Shown here: positions 33,379 through 43,423 of the stretch, in pieces
Layout of the letters: every line of letters starts with the position of its first letter
Numbering within the stretch: position 1 is the first letter of the stretch
Origin: UBA3263 sp964554665
GTDB lineage: Bacteria; Bacteroidota; Bacteroidia; Bacteroidales; Muribaculaceae
NCBI GenBank assembly: GCA_964554665.1
Contig: CAZKPP010000007.1
Location: 1 to 52,304, forward strand
Reading direction: 5' to 3'
DNA length: 52,304 nt
Notes under the pieces: model-generated
What the model saw: only the letters and a program-made list of their open reading frames with translations
The model's database searches: none
What the model was told of the DNA's origin: nothing
Translations under genes and position numbers: made by a program

Positions 33379-35673
33379 TTAAAAAGAGAAATGGAAGCCT
33401 ACGCGCACACCGTTTTTGGGCAACCCGGGGCCGCGGTGGGTGAGGCGGTGAACATATTGAACGCTTAATATCCTGAGTATGTTGCTCAACCCAACGTTTA
33501 ACTCCATGTAAGGCACGCGGCCGATCTGTTTCGTTCCGGCGCTTTCGGGGAAGAGCAGCAAGTCGGGGTTGAGGGCCGGGTCGTTTTTGCGGCTGAGGTG
33601 GCCCCAAATGGCGTGGAATCCGATGATTTCGCGCAGTTTGAGCTTGTTGATCAGCGGAATATAGTTGAGCAAGGCGCCGTTGGCGTTGTAGGTCATGTGG
33701 AGTTCAACGTAGGAATCGTTAACGAACTCCATGTCGTTCATCAGCGCAAAGGCCTTTGAATCTATGAAGTAGCTGAGGTTGACGTTGGGCACCAAAAGCG
33801 ACGGAAACACCGTGCGGTCCCAAACGTGGCCGCCGCTGAGGCGGGCGTCGAGGTGGCCCCATGCGGAGAAGTACCAGCGTTTGTCGACCATCATTTCGGT
33901 TTTGTTGACTCCCCAGCGGGTGCCTAATATTCCGCCGGGAGCCCAGGTGTGGGTCAGGCGGAGAACCGGATTGGTGGTTGCTATGCGTTTGCGGCCGTTA
34001 ATGCTCTGATAGTATTTCTCGCCGGGAGCCCAGGTGAATTCAACCACGGCGGCGGTTTGATTGAAATGGCTGAAGCGTTGGCCGCTGCCTGTAGTGAACT
34101 GCACGAACGGTGTGGCCTCCTGGCGGGTATGTGTCAGCCCGAGCGAAAAGTTGAGGTGGCGGTCGGTTTCGTAGTTGAAGGCAACGGAGCTCAGGCGCCT
34201 ATAAGTCATCAGGTCATTTTTGCCGCGGGTTACGGCATTGAAAATCGTGCCCTGTTCGGCGTAGGCCTGGCCGATGCGGTCGGTGTCGTAGCTATGGCTT
34301 ACTTTCAGCGAGCGAATCGGAAACTCGCCGGGGTGGAACTGCTTGTCAACGAAGCTGTATTCGACCGACGCGCCATATTTGGCCTTATGGTCGCGAAAAC
34401 CGTAGGCTCCGTAGGCCGAGGCAAACCAGCGGCGCGACAGGTTGGCCGTGGTCATTGCGCCGAGCCGCAGCCGCCATCCTTCGAGATCGTTTCGGCTGAC
34501 TGTTGAGAATATCGGGCCGATGGCAAACTTGGCTTTGTCGCCGCCGGGGCGTATGTAGTCGGAAATGAGGGTCGACAGCACCTTTTCGGTCCAGTAGTAA
34601 ACCTTTTTCGAGCGCAGCTGATCCATCATCGAGGCCATGTTGCCGGCGCCCGCGGGCGTGTCGCCGCGTCGGAATTCAATCTCGTCGGGGTTAAGGTCGC
34701 AGCGCTCAATGATTTCAAACTGCGAGGCGAAAATCGAAGAATCCTGCGGCTGGCGGTAGTTATGGTTGCCGAGCATGCTCAGGCGCGTGGCGTAGGCGTC
34801 GACTCCGGCATAGTTAGCCTCAATGATGATTTCGTCGCGGGTTTTCAGGCGCGAGCCGTCGCTGCCCGGTTCATATTCCTGAACCAGAAACATGTCGCGG
34901 ATAAAGTTGACGTTGGCATCTTTGGGCAGCCTCATTTCGGCGCGGCGGATAAACATTGTTGAGTCGCCTTTAACAACATAGATCCTGCCGTTGAATCCGG
35001 GTGTCGCCGGATTGCTCGGAGTAAAGGAGAGCACAATCAGCGAGTCGCCGCGTTCACGGTCGGCAATGGTGTCGCTCAGATAAAAGCGATAAAAGTCGGG
35101 GGCCAGACCCCCCAGGGGGCTTACGAATTCCTGACGCAGCAGGGTAATGTTGGTGCCTCCGTAGAGGTCGACCGGCCGCATGAATTCCTCAAACACGGTT
35201 TGAATCGAGGCCGCGTCGCCCAGCAGGTCGTCGAGGCCGTGGCGGTTGCGCAGGCGCACAACCTCGCGGCGCAGCGACGGCTCGCGTCGGTAGTGCACGT
35301 CGCTGAGCTTTTCCTTAACGGTGAGGTTCAGCATCGGTCGTCCGGTCAGTTCGGTGGTGTCGACATACTGGCGCAAAAAGCTTAGCGCGCCGGTCGAATC
35401 TATCGGCACGTTGATGAGGCCTATGTTGATGCGTTCGTAAAGGTCGTGGTTATAAAACTCGTTATTCAGCTGCGGGTCAGTAAGGTTGCGGCGCTCCATA
35501 ACCTTGCGCACGAACTCCACCGCAGGGTTGTTTTTCTTTGAGTATTTTCCGCGTTTGTGGCGCACGGTAACCTCCCGGAGCTCCAGATGGCGGTCGTCGG
35601 CATCACTGCTTTCCCCCAATGCTGAAACCCGGGATAATAGCAATATAAGTAGTATTAAAATCCGGTAATTCAC
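33379..35673 (-). CDS. DUF5686 outer-membrane protein
   Basis: 764 aa. Signal peptide ~1-20, an N-terminal soluble part (~25-370) with a conserved LREVTVRHKR-type start, then a beta-barrel-like region ending in FHFSF, the terminal aromatic expected of outer-membrane barrels. Family function is unknown; usual members carry an N-terminal carboxypeptidase-like domain, which seems absent or reduced here. The start is GTG (35673), 39 bp after truA. Confidence 0.82.
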   Translation of the reverse strand: MNYRILILLILLLSRVSALGESSDADDRHLELREVTVRHKRGKYSKKNNPAVEFVRKVMERRNLTDPQLNNEFYNHDLYERINIGLINVPIDSTGALSFLRQYVDTTELTGRPMLNLTVKEKLSDVHYRREPSLRREVVRLRNRHGLDDLLGDAASIQTVFEEFMRPVDLYGGTNITLLRQEFVSPLGGLAPDFYRFYLSDTIADRERGDSLIVLSFTPSNPATPGFNGRIYVVKGDSTMFIRRAEMRLPKDANVNFIRDMFLVQEYEPGSDGSRLKTRDEIIIEANYAGVDAYATRLSMLGNHNYRQPQDSSIFASQFEIIERCDLNPDEIEFRRGDTPAGAGNMASMMDQLRSKKVYYWTEKVLSTLISDYIRPGGDKAKFAIGPIFSTVSRNDLEGWRLRLGAMTTANLSRRWFASAYGAYGFRDHKAKYGASVEYSFVDKQFHPGEFPIRSLKVSHSYDTDRIGQAYAEQGTIFNAVTRGKNDLMTYRRLSSVAFNYETDRHLNFSLGLTHTRQEATPFVQFTTGSGQRFSHFNQTAAVVEFTWAPGEKYYQSINGRKRIATTNPVLRLTHTWAPGGILGTRWGVNKTEMMVDKRWYFSAWGHLDARLSGGHVWDRTVFPSLLVPNVNLSYFIDSKAFALMNDMEFVNDSYVELHMTYNANGALLNYIPLINKLKLREIIGFHAIWGHLSRKNDPALNPDLLLFPESAGTKQIGRVPYMELNVGLSNILRILSVQYVHRLTHRGPGLPKNGVRVGFHFSF

Positions 35674-35712
35674 AAACTAATAACGTAGGAACATACCGTT
35701 TTATTATGATTT

Positions 35713-36438
35713 TCAATATGGATAGACAACGTCGGCGAGATATAGGGCGTGGGGCGGCATCGATGTGCCTGCCGCGCAGCGGTTTTTGGCGGCGATGATT
35801 TCGGCGAACTGCTGCTGAGAAAGTTTGCCGCGGCCAACGTCGACCAGAGTGCCGACAACGGCGCGCACCATGTTGCGCAGAAAGCGGTTGGCCGTGATTA
35901 CGAAGGTCATCCCCCCTGTGGCGGGGTCCGCAATCCACTCGGCGCGGGTAACTTTGCAGAGGTTGGTTTTAGCGTCGGAGTGCAGCTTGGCAAAGGAGGT
36001 GAAGTCGTCGGTTTGGATAAGAATCTTGGCCGCACGGTTCATGGCTTCGTAGTCGAGCGGGCGCGTAAACCAGCATAGAGGATACAGAAACGGCGACTTC
36101 TGCTCTATGGCGCAGTAGCGATAGGTGCGCTCTATGGCATCGAAGCGGGCGTGGGCCGTGTCATGGACGCGGCGAATCGAGCGTATGGCTATGTCGTGGC
36201 CTATCAGTGAGTTCAGCGCCCGGGGCTCGATGTCGCGGTCGGCATCGAAGTGGGCAATCATTTTCGAGGCGTTGACTCCGGCGTCGGTGCGTCCGGCGCC
36301 GACAATGGGGGTGGGGGTTCGCAGCAGCGTTGTCAGCGCCTGTTCGAGCACCGACTGCACGGTAACCTCGCCCGGCTGGTTCTGCCAGCCGTGGAAAGGC
36401 GCGCCGCGATAGGCCAACTCCATGAAATAGCGGCCCAT
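35713..36438 (-). CDS. truA: tRNA pseudouridine(38-40) synthase
   Basis: Converts uridines 38-40 of tRNA anticodon arms to pseudouridine. 241 aa with catalytic D52 in GRTDAGVNA and the later MVRAVVGTLVDVGRGK block. The start overlaps the speA stop by one base (TGATG). Confidence 0.95.
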   Translation of the reverse strand: MGRYFMELAYRGAPFHGWQNQPGEVTVQSVLEQALTTLLRTPTPIVGAGRTDAGVNASKMIAHFDADRDIEPRALNSLIGHDIAIRSIRRVHDTAHARFDAIERTYRYCAIEQKSPFLYPLCWFTRPLDYEAMNRAAKILIQTDDFTSFAKLHSDAKTNLCKVTRAEWIADPATGGMTFVITANRFLRNMVRAVVGTLVDVGRGKLSQQQFAEIIAAKNRCAAGTSMPPHALYLADVVYPY

Positions 36439-38336
36439 CAGTCTTTTTCGAGGTAGGTGTAGCCGTAGAGGCCCGAGCGGTAGTTGCCCAAAAATTCGCG
36501 ACCCTCTTCGGGCGAAATCTTGCCCGATTTCATGGCGGCGGTTACCCAGCGTTCAACGTTGCGCACCAGGGCTTTGGGCGAGAATTGCACGTAGTCGAGT
36601 ACCTCGGCCACGGTTTCGCCGTCGATAATCTTGTCGATTTCGTAGCGGTCGGGGTAAACGTCGATATGAACCGCGCTGGTGTCGCCAAACAGGTTGTGGA
36701 GGTCACCTAAAATCTCCTGATATGCGCCCACGAGGAACACGCCGATATAGTATGGCTCGCCCTGTTTCAGCGGGTGAACGGGCAGCGAATCGCTCAGGCC
36801 CGAGGCCGTGATGAAGTGGGCGATCTTGCCGTCGGAGTCGCAGGTCATATCCTGAATGGTTGCCATGCGCGTAGGCTTTTCGTCGAGGCGCGAAATCGGC
36901 ATGATGGGAAACACCTGGTCTATGGCCCAGTTGTCGGGCAGCGACTGAAAGAGCGAGAAGTTGCAGAAATACTTGTCGGGGATCATGCGGAAAATCTTGC
37001 GCAGTTCCTCCGGCGGGTGTTTCATGGAGTTGCCGAGCTCGGCAACTTCGCGGGCCACGCTCCAAAAGAGCTTTTCAACCTGGGCGCGGGTGCGCAGGTC
37101 GAGCAGACCTATGGAGAAGAGTTCAAGGGCTTCTTCGCGAATCTGCAGGGCGTCGTGCCATGCTTCAAAAAGGTTATGCAAATCGAGCTTGTCCCAGATT
37201 TCATAGAGCTCGCGGGCAAGCTCGTGGGCGTCGGGGCCAAGTTCTTCCGACACCTTCCATGCCGGCAGCGAGGTTGATTCCAAAGCCTCGAAAATCAGAA
37301 TGGAATGGTGGGCCGACAGCGAGCGTCCGCTCTCGGTAATGATGTTTGGCTGCTTGATTTCGTTTTTAACGCAGGCGTCAACAAGGGCGGAAACCGCGTC
37401 GTTGGCATACTCCTGAATGGAGTAGTTCATCGACGATTCCGACGACGATGAGCGCGTGCCGTCATAGTCAACGCCCAGGCCGCCGCCGATGTCAACGAAG
37501 TTGATGTCGAATCCCATGCGGGTCAGCTGCACGTAGAACTGCATGGCCTCGCGCAGGGCATTTTTAATGCGGCGTATTTTAGTTATCTGGCTGCCGATGT
37601 GGAAGTGGATGAGCTTGAGCGAGCCAACCAGGTTGTTGCGCTCAAGGAAGGCAACCGCTTCGAGCAGTTCCGATGAGTTGAGGCCGAATTTGCTCTGGTC
37701 GCCTCCGCTCTCTTCCCATTTTCCGGAGCCGGAGTTTGAAATTTTTATGCGTATGCCCAGGTTCGGCTCAATGTTGAGGCGCTTGGCAATGCGTGCAATG
37801 ATTTTTAGTTCATTGAGTTTTTCAACGACCAGATAGATGTTGCGGCCCATTTTTTGAGCGAGCAGGGCCAGCTCAATGTAGGTTTCGTCTTTGTAGCCGT
37901 TGCATATAATCAGGGCGTTGTCGGCGATATTGGTGGCGAGCACGGCGTGGAGCTCGGGCTTGGAGCCGGCTTCGAGGCCGATGTTGAATTTTTTGCCGTG
38001 GCTAACAATTTCTTCAACTACTTCGCGGATTTGGTTTACCTTAATTGGGTAGATGATATAGTTCTGGGCTTTGTAGTCGTATGTTTCGGCAGCCTGTTTG
38101 AAGCATTTAGAAATTTTTTCGACGCGGTTGTCGAGAATGTCGGGAAAACGCAACAGAACCGGAGCCTGCACGTCTCTGACCTGCAGCTCGTCCATGATTT
38201 CCTTGAGGTCTACCGAGGCAAACCCTTCTTTGGGGGTTACCTGAACGTGACCTTTTTCGTTGATGGAGAAATAGTTGCGCCCCCATCCGTTGATGTTGTA
38301 AAGTTCAGCGCTGTCTTCAATACGCCATTTACGCAT
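36438..38336 (-). CDS. speA: Biosynthetic arginine decarboxylase
   Basis: PLP enzyme making agmatine from arginine, the first step toward putrescine and spermidine. 632 aa, the usual length of the large bacterial form. The PLP lysine is K99 in the YPIKVNQ motif; the HFHIGSQ block and the VDIGGGLGVDYDGTRS phosphate-binding block are present. It follows plsC after 25 bp and overlaps truA by one base. Confidence 0.96.
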   Translation of the reverse strand: MRKWRIEDSAELYNINGWGRNYFSINEKGHVQVTPKEGFASVDLKEIMDELQVRDVQAPVLLRFPDILDNRVEKISKCFKQAAETYDYKAQNYIIYPIKVNQIREVVEEIVSHGKKFNIGLEAGSKPELHAVLATNIADNALIICNGYKDETYIELALLAQKMGRNIYLVVEKLNELKIIARIAKRLNIEPNLGIRIKISNSGSGKWEESGGDQSKFGLNSSELLEAVAFLERNNLVGSLKLIHFHIGSQITKIRRIKNALREAMQFYVQLTRMGFDINFVDIGGGLGVDYDGTRSSSSESSMNYSIQEYANDAVSALVDACVKNEIKQPNIITESGRSLSAHHSILIFEALESTSLPAWKVSEELGPDAHELARELYEIWDKLDLHNLFEAWHDALQIREEALELFSIGLLDLRTRAQVEKLFWSVAREVAELGNSMKHPPEELRKIFRMIPDKYFCNFSLFQSLPDNWAIDQVFPIMPISRLDEKPTRMATIQDMTCDSDGKIAHFITASGLSDSLPVHPLKQGEPYYIGVFLVGAYQEILGDLHNLFGDTSAVHIDVYPDRYEIDKIIDGETVAEVLDYVQFSPKALVRNVERWVTAAMKSGKISPEEGREFLGNYRSGLYGYTYLEKD

Positions 38337-38361
38337 TTTTCAGAGTGAAATTATTGAGTGT

Positions 38362-39057
38362 TTATAGTGAAGAAAGTATTGACTGCCTTGATTTTTCTAT
38401 CAGGTCGGGGTCGGCCGGGTCGAGTTGCGGATGAATCGTCAGGCGGATGTGGCCGAAGCGGGGAATCCGCGATGTGCGCGGCATAACGTTGAAGGCGCCG
38501 TCGATAGTTACCGGCACCACCGGCAGCGAGAACTCGCGGGCCAGGGTGTAGGCCCCGCGCTTGAAGCGGCCGACGTCGCCGGCGAAAGTGCGCGCACCTT
38601 CGGGAAACACTACCAGGCTCATGCCGGTCGACAGCTGCTTCTCGGCGGCCTGCATTGTGTGGCGGATGGCTGCGGGCGACGAGTTGTCGACAAAAATCTG
38701 GCCGGCGCGCTTGCAGGCCCAGCCAACCATGGGGATGTTTTCGAGGCTCTTTTTCATCATCCAGCGGAAGTTATGGCCCAGGTAGCCATAAATCGCAAAG
38801 ATGTCGTAGGCGCCCTGGTGGTTCGCCACGAAAACGTAGCTGGTGCCCTTGCTGATATGCTCGCGGCCATGGACTTCGACCGAAACTAAAGTCAGCCAAC
38901 ACATTATCCGCGACCATATCATCGGCGGGTAGTAGCCCCACCAGCGGCCGCCGAACAGCATGCTGCCCACGGCGGTGAATACGGCTGTTATCGCTGTTGC
39001 CACGAGCATCAGCGGAGCCATTATCAGCAGTTGGTAAATTCGATAGAGAACAATCAT
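38362..39057 (-). CDS. plsC: 1-acyl-sn-glycerol-3-phosphate acyltransferase
   Basis: Membrane enzyme that makes phosphatidic acid in phospholipid synthesis. 231 aa from the ATG at 39057; the longer frame upstream is antisense-like sequence over the amylase gene. A membrane segment lies at ~8-35, catalytic H80 and D85 in NHQGAYD, and the acyl-glycerol site FPEGAR. Its ATG shares a base with the stop of the GH13 gene (TAATG). Confidence 0.9.
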   Translation of the reverse strand: MIVLYRIYQLLIMAPLMLVATAITAVFTAVGSMLFGGRWWGYYPPMIWSRIMCWLTLVSVEVHGREHISKGTSYVFVANHQGAYDIFAIYGYLGHNFRWMMKKSLENIPMVGWACKRAGQIFVDNSSPAAIRHTMQAAEKQLSTGMSLVVFPEGARTFAGDVGRFKRGAYTLAREFSLPVVPVTIDGAFNVMPRTSRIPRFGHIRLTIHPQLDPADPDLIEKSRQSILSSL

Positions 39058-40727
39058 TATTTTTGGGTGAATTTCCAGATTACGGCACCATGGGGCGGAA
39101 CCTTGGTGGTGAAGGGCAGGACTGACGACACCACCTTGCGCGCCTTGCGGCCGCTGAGCAGCTCGGTGGCCGAACATTCCTGTTCGCGCAGCCCCAGGTG
39201 GTCAAACGCGTGGTGGGGGATATTGATGCGCATGTCGGCTTCCGAGTCGCCGAAGTTAACGGCTATGAGCAGGGTTTCGTTGCCGTGGTTGCGCAGATAA
39301 ATATAGTGGCGGTGGGGGTTGACACCGGCGCTTTCGTAGTTAACATACATCAGGTCGAAGAACCTGCCGTCGGTAATTGCCGCTTCGGAGCGGGCAATGT
39401 TGAGTACGCGCATATAGAGGTTGCGCAGCTTGACTTCGTCGTCGGTCAGGTTGGCCTGCGAGGGCTTGCCGCCGGCGAGCCAGCGGCGCATTTTGTCGAG
39501 GCTCCAGTAGTCGAAAATCGTTGTGCGGCCGTCGCATCCCGAAAATCCTTCGGCCTCCATGCCGCGTTCGCCCAACTCCTGGCCGAAATATATCATCATC
39601 GGGCCGGTTGAGAACGTCGATGCAACAACCAGCGAGGGAATCACGCGCCAGGGGTCGCCGGCATAGAAATCGCTGGCAAAGCGCTGCTCGTCGTGGTTTT
39701 CCAGGAAGTTGAGCATGTGGTTTCCGAGGCCGTCAACCGTTTTCCAGGCTCCGGTCAGGCGGTCGGCGCCGACGTTGTAGGTTTCAATGGCGCGCAGCGT
39801 ATCGTAGAGGTTTACTTTATCGTATAGATAGTCGAAACCGGCGTCGATAAACGTGCGGTAGAGGTTAACGTCGTAGATTTCGGCTATGAACTGCACACTC
39901 TTGCGCAGGCGGCGCACCTGGGGTATGGCCCAGCGCCAGAAGTCGACCGGAACCATAAAGGCCATGTCGCAGCGGAAAGCGTCGACGCCCTTGCGGGTCC
40001 AGTAGCGCAAAATATGGAGCATTTTGTGCCAGGTGTCCGGTATCGGGTCGAAGTGACAGCCGGTGCCGCCGGTGTAGTCAACGCCATAGTTGAGTTTAAC
40101 CGTTTCATACCAGTCGTTGCGGTCGGGCGAAGGGGTGAAGCAGTCGTTGCCCGAAGCGCGGGCCGGCTCTTCGTTGTAGTCACCTAAATGAACGTTGGTG
40201 GGGTTAAACCGGGTCCCCGGCATGTAGTAATAGTTATTGTCGGGGTTAAACGCCTGCATGGGGTTATCGTCGGTGCCGAAGTCGCTTACGCCTTTTGGGG
40301 CCGCGTCGGAGTGATACATGCGGGCAACATGGTTGGGCACAAAGTCGATAACTACCTTCAGTCCCTGCTCGTGTGTGCGCTTTACAAGGTCTTCAAACTC
40401 GGCCATGCGGTTGGCGGGGTCGTCGGCCAGGTCGGGGTCTACGTCGTAGTAGTCGCTGATTGCGTATGGTGAGCCGGCTTGCCCTTTGATAACGTGGGGA
40501 TTGTCAACGGGTATGCCGTAGGCTGAATAGTTGGAGCAGTGGGCGTGTTCAATAACGCCGGTATACCAAACGTGTGTGGCACCCAAGGCGTGAATTGCGC
40601 GCAGGGTGGAGTTGGTGATGTCGCTGAAATGGCCCGAGCCGTTGGTTTCGAGCGAGCCACACGGTTCGCAAGTCGGGTTGGCATTGCCGAAAAGTCGCGG
40701 CAACATCTGATAGATAATAGGTTTCAT
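39057..40727 (-). CDS. Alpha-amylase family protein (GH13)
   Basis: 556 aa, no signal peptide, so probably cytoplasmic glycogen or maltodextrin metabolism. It has the GH13 blocks: VVIDFVPNH (region I), DAFRCDMAFM with the nucleophile Asp (II), FIAEIYD with the acid Glu (III) and NFLENHDEQR (IV), plus a C-terminal beta domain. I chose the ATG at 40727; a GTG five codons upstream is possible. Exact linkage specificity is not clear. Confidence 0.92.
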   Translation of the reverse strand: MKPIIYQMLPRLFGNANPTCEPCGSLETNGSGHFSDITNSTLRAIHALGATHVWYTGVIEHAHCSNYSAYGIPVDNPHVIKGQAGSPYAISDYYDVDPDLADDPANRMAEFEDLVKRTHEQGLKVVIDFVPNHVARMYHSDAAPKGVSDFGTDDNPMQAFNPDNNYYYMPGTRFNPTNVHLGDYNEEPARASGNDCFTPSPDRNDWYETVKLNYGVDYTGGTGCHFDPIPDTWHKMLHILRYWTRKGVDAFRCDMAFMVPVDFWRWAIPQVRRLRKSVQFIAEIYDVNLYRTFIDAGFDYLYDKVNLYDTLRAIETYNVGADRLTGAWKTVDGLGNHMLNFLENHDEQRFASDFYAGDPWRVIPSLVVASTFSTGPMMIYFGQELGERGMEAEGFSGCDGRTTIFDYWSLDKMRRWLAGGKPSQANLTDDEVKLRNLYMRVLNIARSEAAITDGRFFDLMYVNYESAGVNPHRHYIYLRNHGNETLLIAVNFGDSEADMRINIPHHAFDHLGLREQECSATELLSGRKARKVVSSVLPFTTKVPPHGAVIWKFTQK

Positions 40728-40746
40728 GGTCGCGTTGGGCACTTGG

Positions 40747-41739
40747 TTACTTCGAACGGTGGAGAACGTGATTCAAAAGCCGGTGCAGGGCACTGCGTGT
40801 TTCGCCCGGGGCGAAGGCGGCGTCGAGTGCTGAGTCGGCCTCGTCGGCCAGCTGCTGCATTTTCCGGCGTGCGTAGTCAATACCGCCGTTTTCAATTGCG
40901 TAGTCGAGCAGGCGGTTAATTTCGTCGGTGGTTAAAGATTCTTTAGAAATGAGGGCGAGCATAGTCTCGCGGTTGGGGGCATCGGCCCGCAGCAGCACGC
41001 TCAGCAGCGGCAGGGTTACCTTGCCTTCGCGCAGATCGTTGCCGGTGGGCTTGCCGATTTCGGCGCCTACGGGGTAGTAGTCGAAAATGTCGTCGGTAAT
41101 CTGGAAACAGAGTCCCAGGTTGCGCGCAAAAAGGCGCAGGGCGTCGATGCGGGGGGCGGCGCTGTCGACTCCGGCGGCGTAGGCTCCCATTTCGGCGCAG
41201 GCCACAAACAGCGACGCGGTTTTATGGTCGATGGTTTGCATGTAGGCCTCTTCCGACAGGCGGTGGTAGCGGGCGTTGTAAATCTGGTCGAGTTCGCCCA
41301 TGGCGAGCCGGCGTCCAAGGCCGGCCAGAGTGTTGATAATCCGCAGGTCGTCGGTCGCCGATGCCAACTGCAGCGACGTTGAGGTGAAGAAGTCGCCGAC
41401 CAAAACGGCTATGTGGTTGTCCCAGATGCCGTTGAGGGTAGGCTCATTGCGGCGCAGCTTCGATTCGTCAACAACGTCGTCGTGGATCAGCGATGCGTTA
41501 TGGAGCATCTCTACCGATGCGGCCGCCGAGATTACCTTGTGGCTGACCCGCTCGGCAAAAAGCCGCGCGGAGAGGATAACTACTATCGGGCGAATCTGTT
41601 TGCCTTTGCGCTGAAGATATTCCCGAACTATGCTGTTCATCATGTCGTTTGGCGACGACAGCGATGTCAGAATGCGGTTGTTGAGCTCCCGGAGCTCGGG
41701 GGCGATAGATGCAGCAATAGGTTCGAGAGGGTTAATCAT
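40747..41739 (-). CDS. Polyprenyl diphosphate synthase
   Basis: Makes the long isoprenoid chain for menaquinone or related lipids. 330 aa with both Asp-rich motifs, D87-D88-x2-D91 (HDDVVDE) and D216-D217-x2-D220 (TDDIFD). It resembles the IspB/octaprenyl group. I chose the ATG at 41739, just after the surE stop; the TTG three codons upstream overlaps surE. Confidence 0.93.
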   Translation of the reverse strand: MINPLEPIAASIAPELRELNNRILTSLSSPNDMMNSIVREYLQRKGKQIRPIVVILSARLFAERVSHKVISAAASVEMLHNASLIHDDVVDESKLRRNEPTLNGIWDNHIAVLVGDFFTSTSLQLASATDDLRIINTLAGLGRRLAMGELDQIYNARYHRLSEEAYMQTIDHKTASLFVACAEMGAYAAGVDSAAPRIDALRLFARNLGLCFQITDDIFDYYPVGAEIGKPTGNDLREGKVTLPLLSVLLRADAPNRETMLALISKESLTTDEINRLLDYAIENGGIDYARRKMQQLADEADSALDAAFAPGETRSALHRLLNHVLHRSK

Positions 41740-41740
41740 C

Positions 41741-42520
41741 TTAGTCAAGAAGCGTTGAAAGGGCGGGAATTGCGTCGAAAGCGGTCTGGTCGGGGCGAAT
41801 GGGGGTGACGGTTACGTATTCGCGCCGCAGCCAGTAGTTGTCGCCGGCGGGGTTTTCGGGGTCAAAGTCAATGTATTGTCCGGTGAGCCAATAGAATTTC
41901 TGGCCGTGGGGAGAGTCGTAGGCTTGATATTCTTCGGTCCAGCGGCCTTCGGCGCAGGCGGTAACCTTTATGCCTTTGGGCTTGCACTCTTTGGGCATGT
42001 TAACGTTCAGGCAAACGCCTTTGGGCAGGCCGTGGTCGAGCACCGTGCGGATAATCTGTTTGATAAAGGGCGTTGTTTCCGAAAAATCTGCGTCGGGGTT
42101 GTGGCTCAACAGCGAAAAGCCGATGGCGGGGATGCCGATCATGCAGGCTTCCATGGCTGCGCCCATAGTGCCGGAATAGATGTTGGAGTTGCCCGAGTTG
42201 GAGCCGTGGTTAACTCCCGAGAGCATCAAGTCGGGGATGCGGGGCAGCGCGGCGTGGATGCCGAGCTTGACGCAGTCGACCGGAGTGCCGGTCACGGCAA
42301 ACATTTTCGCACCCTCGTAGTCGGGGTGGGGAATCAGGCTCAGGGGCGAGGCCACGGTGATTGCCGAGCTCATGCCCGAGCAGTGGCCGGCGGGGGCCAC
42401 GGCATAGATTTCGGCGTTGATGTCCATCTGATTAACGCAGTCAATCAGGTGTCGCAGACCACGGGCCTGAATGCCGTCGTCGTTGGCAATGAGTATCAGC
42501 AGGGGTTCTTTTTCTTTCAT
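41741..42520 (-). CDS. surE: 5'/3'-nucleotidase SurE
   Basis: Metal-dependent phosphatase acting on nucleoside monophosphates. 259 aa with D14-D15 in ILIANDDGI, and the SGVNHGSNSG metal-binding block. It begins immediately after the ddh stop (no gap) and is followed after one base by the polyprenyl synthase. Confidence 0.95.
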   Translation of the reverse strand: MKEKEPLLILIANDDGIQARGLRHLIDCVNQMDINAEIYAVAPAGHCSGMSSAITVASPLSLIPHPDYEGAKMFAVTGTPVDCVKLGIHAALPRIPDLMLSGVNHGSNSGNSNIYSGTMGAAMEACMIGIPAIGFSLLSHNPDADFSETTPFIKQIIRTVLDHGLPKGVCLNVNMPKECKPKGIKVTACAEGRWTEEYQAYDSPHGQKFYWLTGQYIDFDPENPAGDNYWLRREYVTVTPIRPDQTAFDAIPALSTLLD

Positions 42521-43408
42521 TTAAACGAGTTTTGCAACGTTTTCCTCGCGCGTGCCGGGGAGCAGGTCAACTACCGGAATTTCTATCATGGTGTAGCAGC
42601 CGGGTTGCTGGCGCATGGCGGCGCGGGCGGCGCCCACCAGAATCTGGGCCGTGAGCGCGGGGTTGTTGATGGCCATGTTGAATTCAAAGCGCTGCGAGGG
42701 GGTGCGTCCCGAAGTGCCTTTGCGGGTCATGTTGACGCCGTGGCCCATGTCGCGCACGGCATCGACCGACTCAACCTGAATTACGTGGGTTTCGTCGCTC
42801 GCAAAGTAGGGGTCGGCCTTAATCGCGGCGGTTACTTCGTCGAGGTTGGCGCCGGGGAGCAGCTCAACGTAAACCATGCGGCGATGAATGCCGGTGCCCA
42901 GCGGTATGGTCATTGAAAGTGCATCTTTGACTCCCTCTTTGGAACGGACGCACACCGAGTGGCCCATGCTCATGCCGGGGCCGAAGTTGGTGTAGGTAAC
43001 CCCTTTGGGGGCTGCCGCTTCCATCAGTGCGCGCACTACCGAGTCCGAGCCCGGGTCCCAGCCGGCGGAGATTACGGCCACTGTTGCGTGCTTGCGGGCA
43101 ATCTCGCCCAAGTGGCGGCGCAGTTCCGGTATTGAGCCGTGAATGTCGAAGGAGTCAACGGTGTTGATGCCCGCTTCGAGATATTTGGCGGCATTTTCTT
43201 CAACGTGGCGCGTGGGGGTGCAGAGAATGGCAACGTCAACCTTGCCCAGGCGGGCAATGTCGGTAACAACGTTGTAGGGGCGCAACTCGGCGGGAATGTC
43301 GGCGGTTGAGCGCCGAACAATTCCTGCGAGTTCCATGTCGGGGGCTTCGAGCACGGAGTCGAGCACGTAGCGCCCGATGTTTCCGTAGCCAACAATAGCA
43401 ACTTTCAC
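42521..43408 (-). CDS. ddh: meso-Diaminopimelate dehydrogenase
   Basis: NADP enzyme that makes meso-DAP for lysine and peptidoglycan in one step. 295 aa with the N-terminal Rossmann block VAIVGYGNIGRYV and a substrate region with the SAGWDPGSDS motif. The start is GTG (43408), 15 bp after ackA. Together with murI and PBP1A in the window it serves cell-wall synthesis. Confidence 0.93.
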   Translation of the reverse strand: MKVAIVGYGNIGRYVLDSVLEAPDMELAGIVRRSTADIPAELRPYNVVTDIARLGKVDVAILCTPTRHVEENAAKYLEAGINTVDSFDIHGSIPELRRHLGEIARKHATVAVISAGWDPGSDSVVRALMEAAAPKGVTYTNFGPGMSMGHSVCVRSKEGVKDALSMTIPLGTGIHRRMVYVELLPGANLDEVTAAIKADPYFASDETHVIQVESVDAVRDMGHGVNMTRKGTSGRTPSQRFEFNMAINNPALTAQILVGAARAAMRQQPGCYTMIEIPVVDLLPGTREENVAKLV

Positions 43409-43423
43409 TGTTTGCGGGTTTGT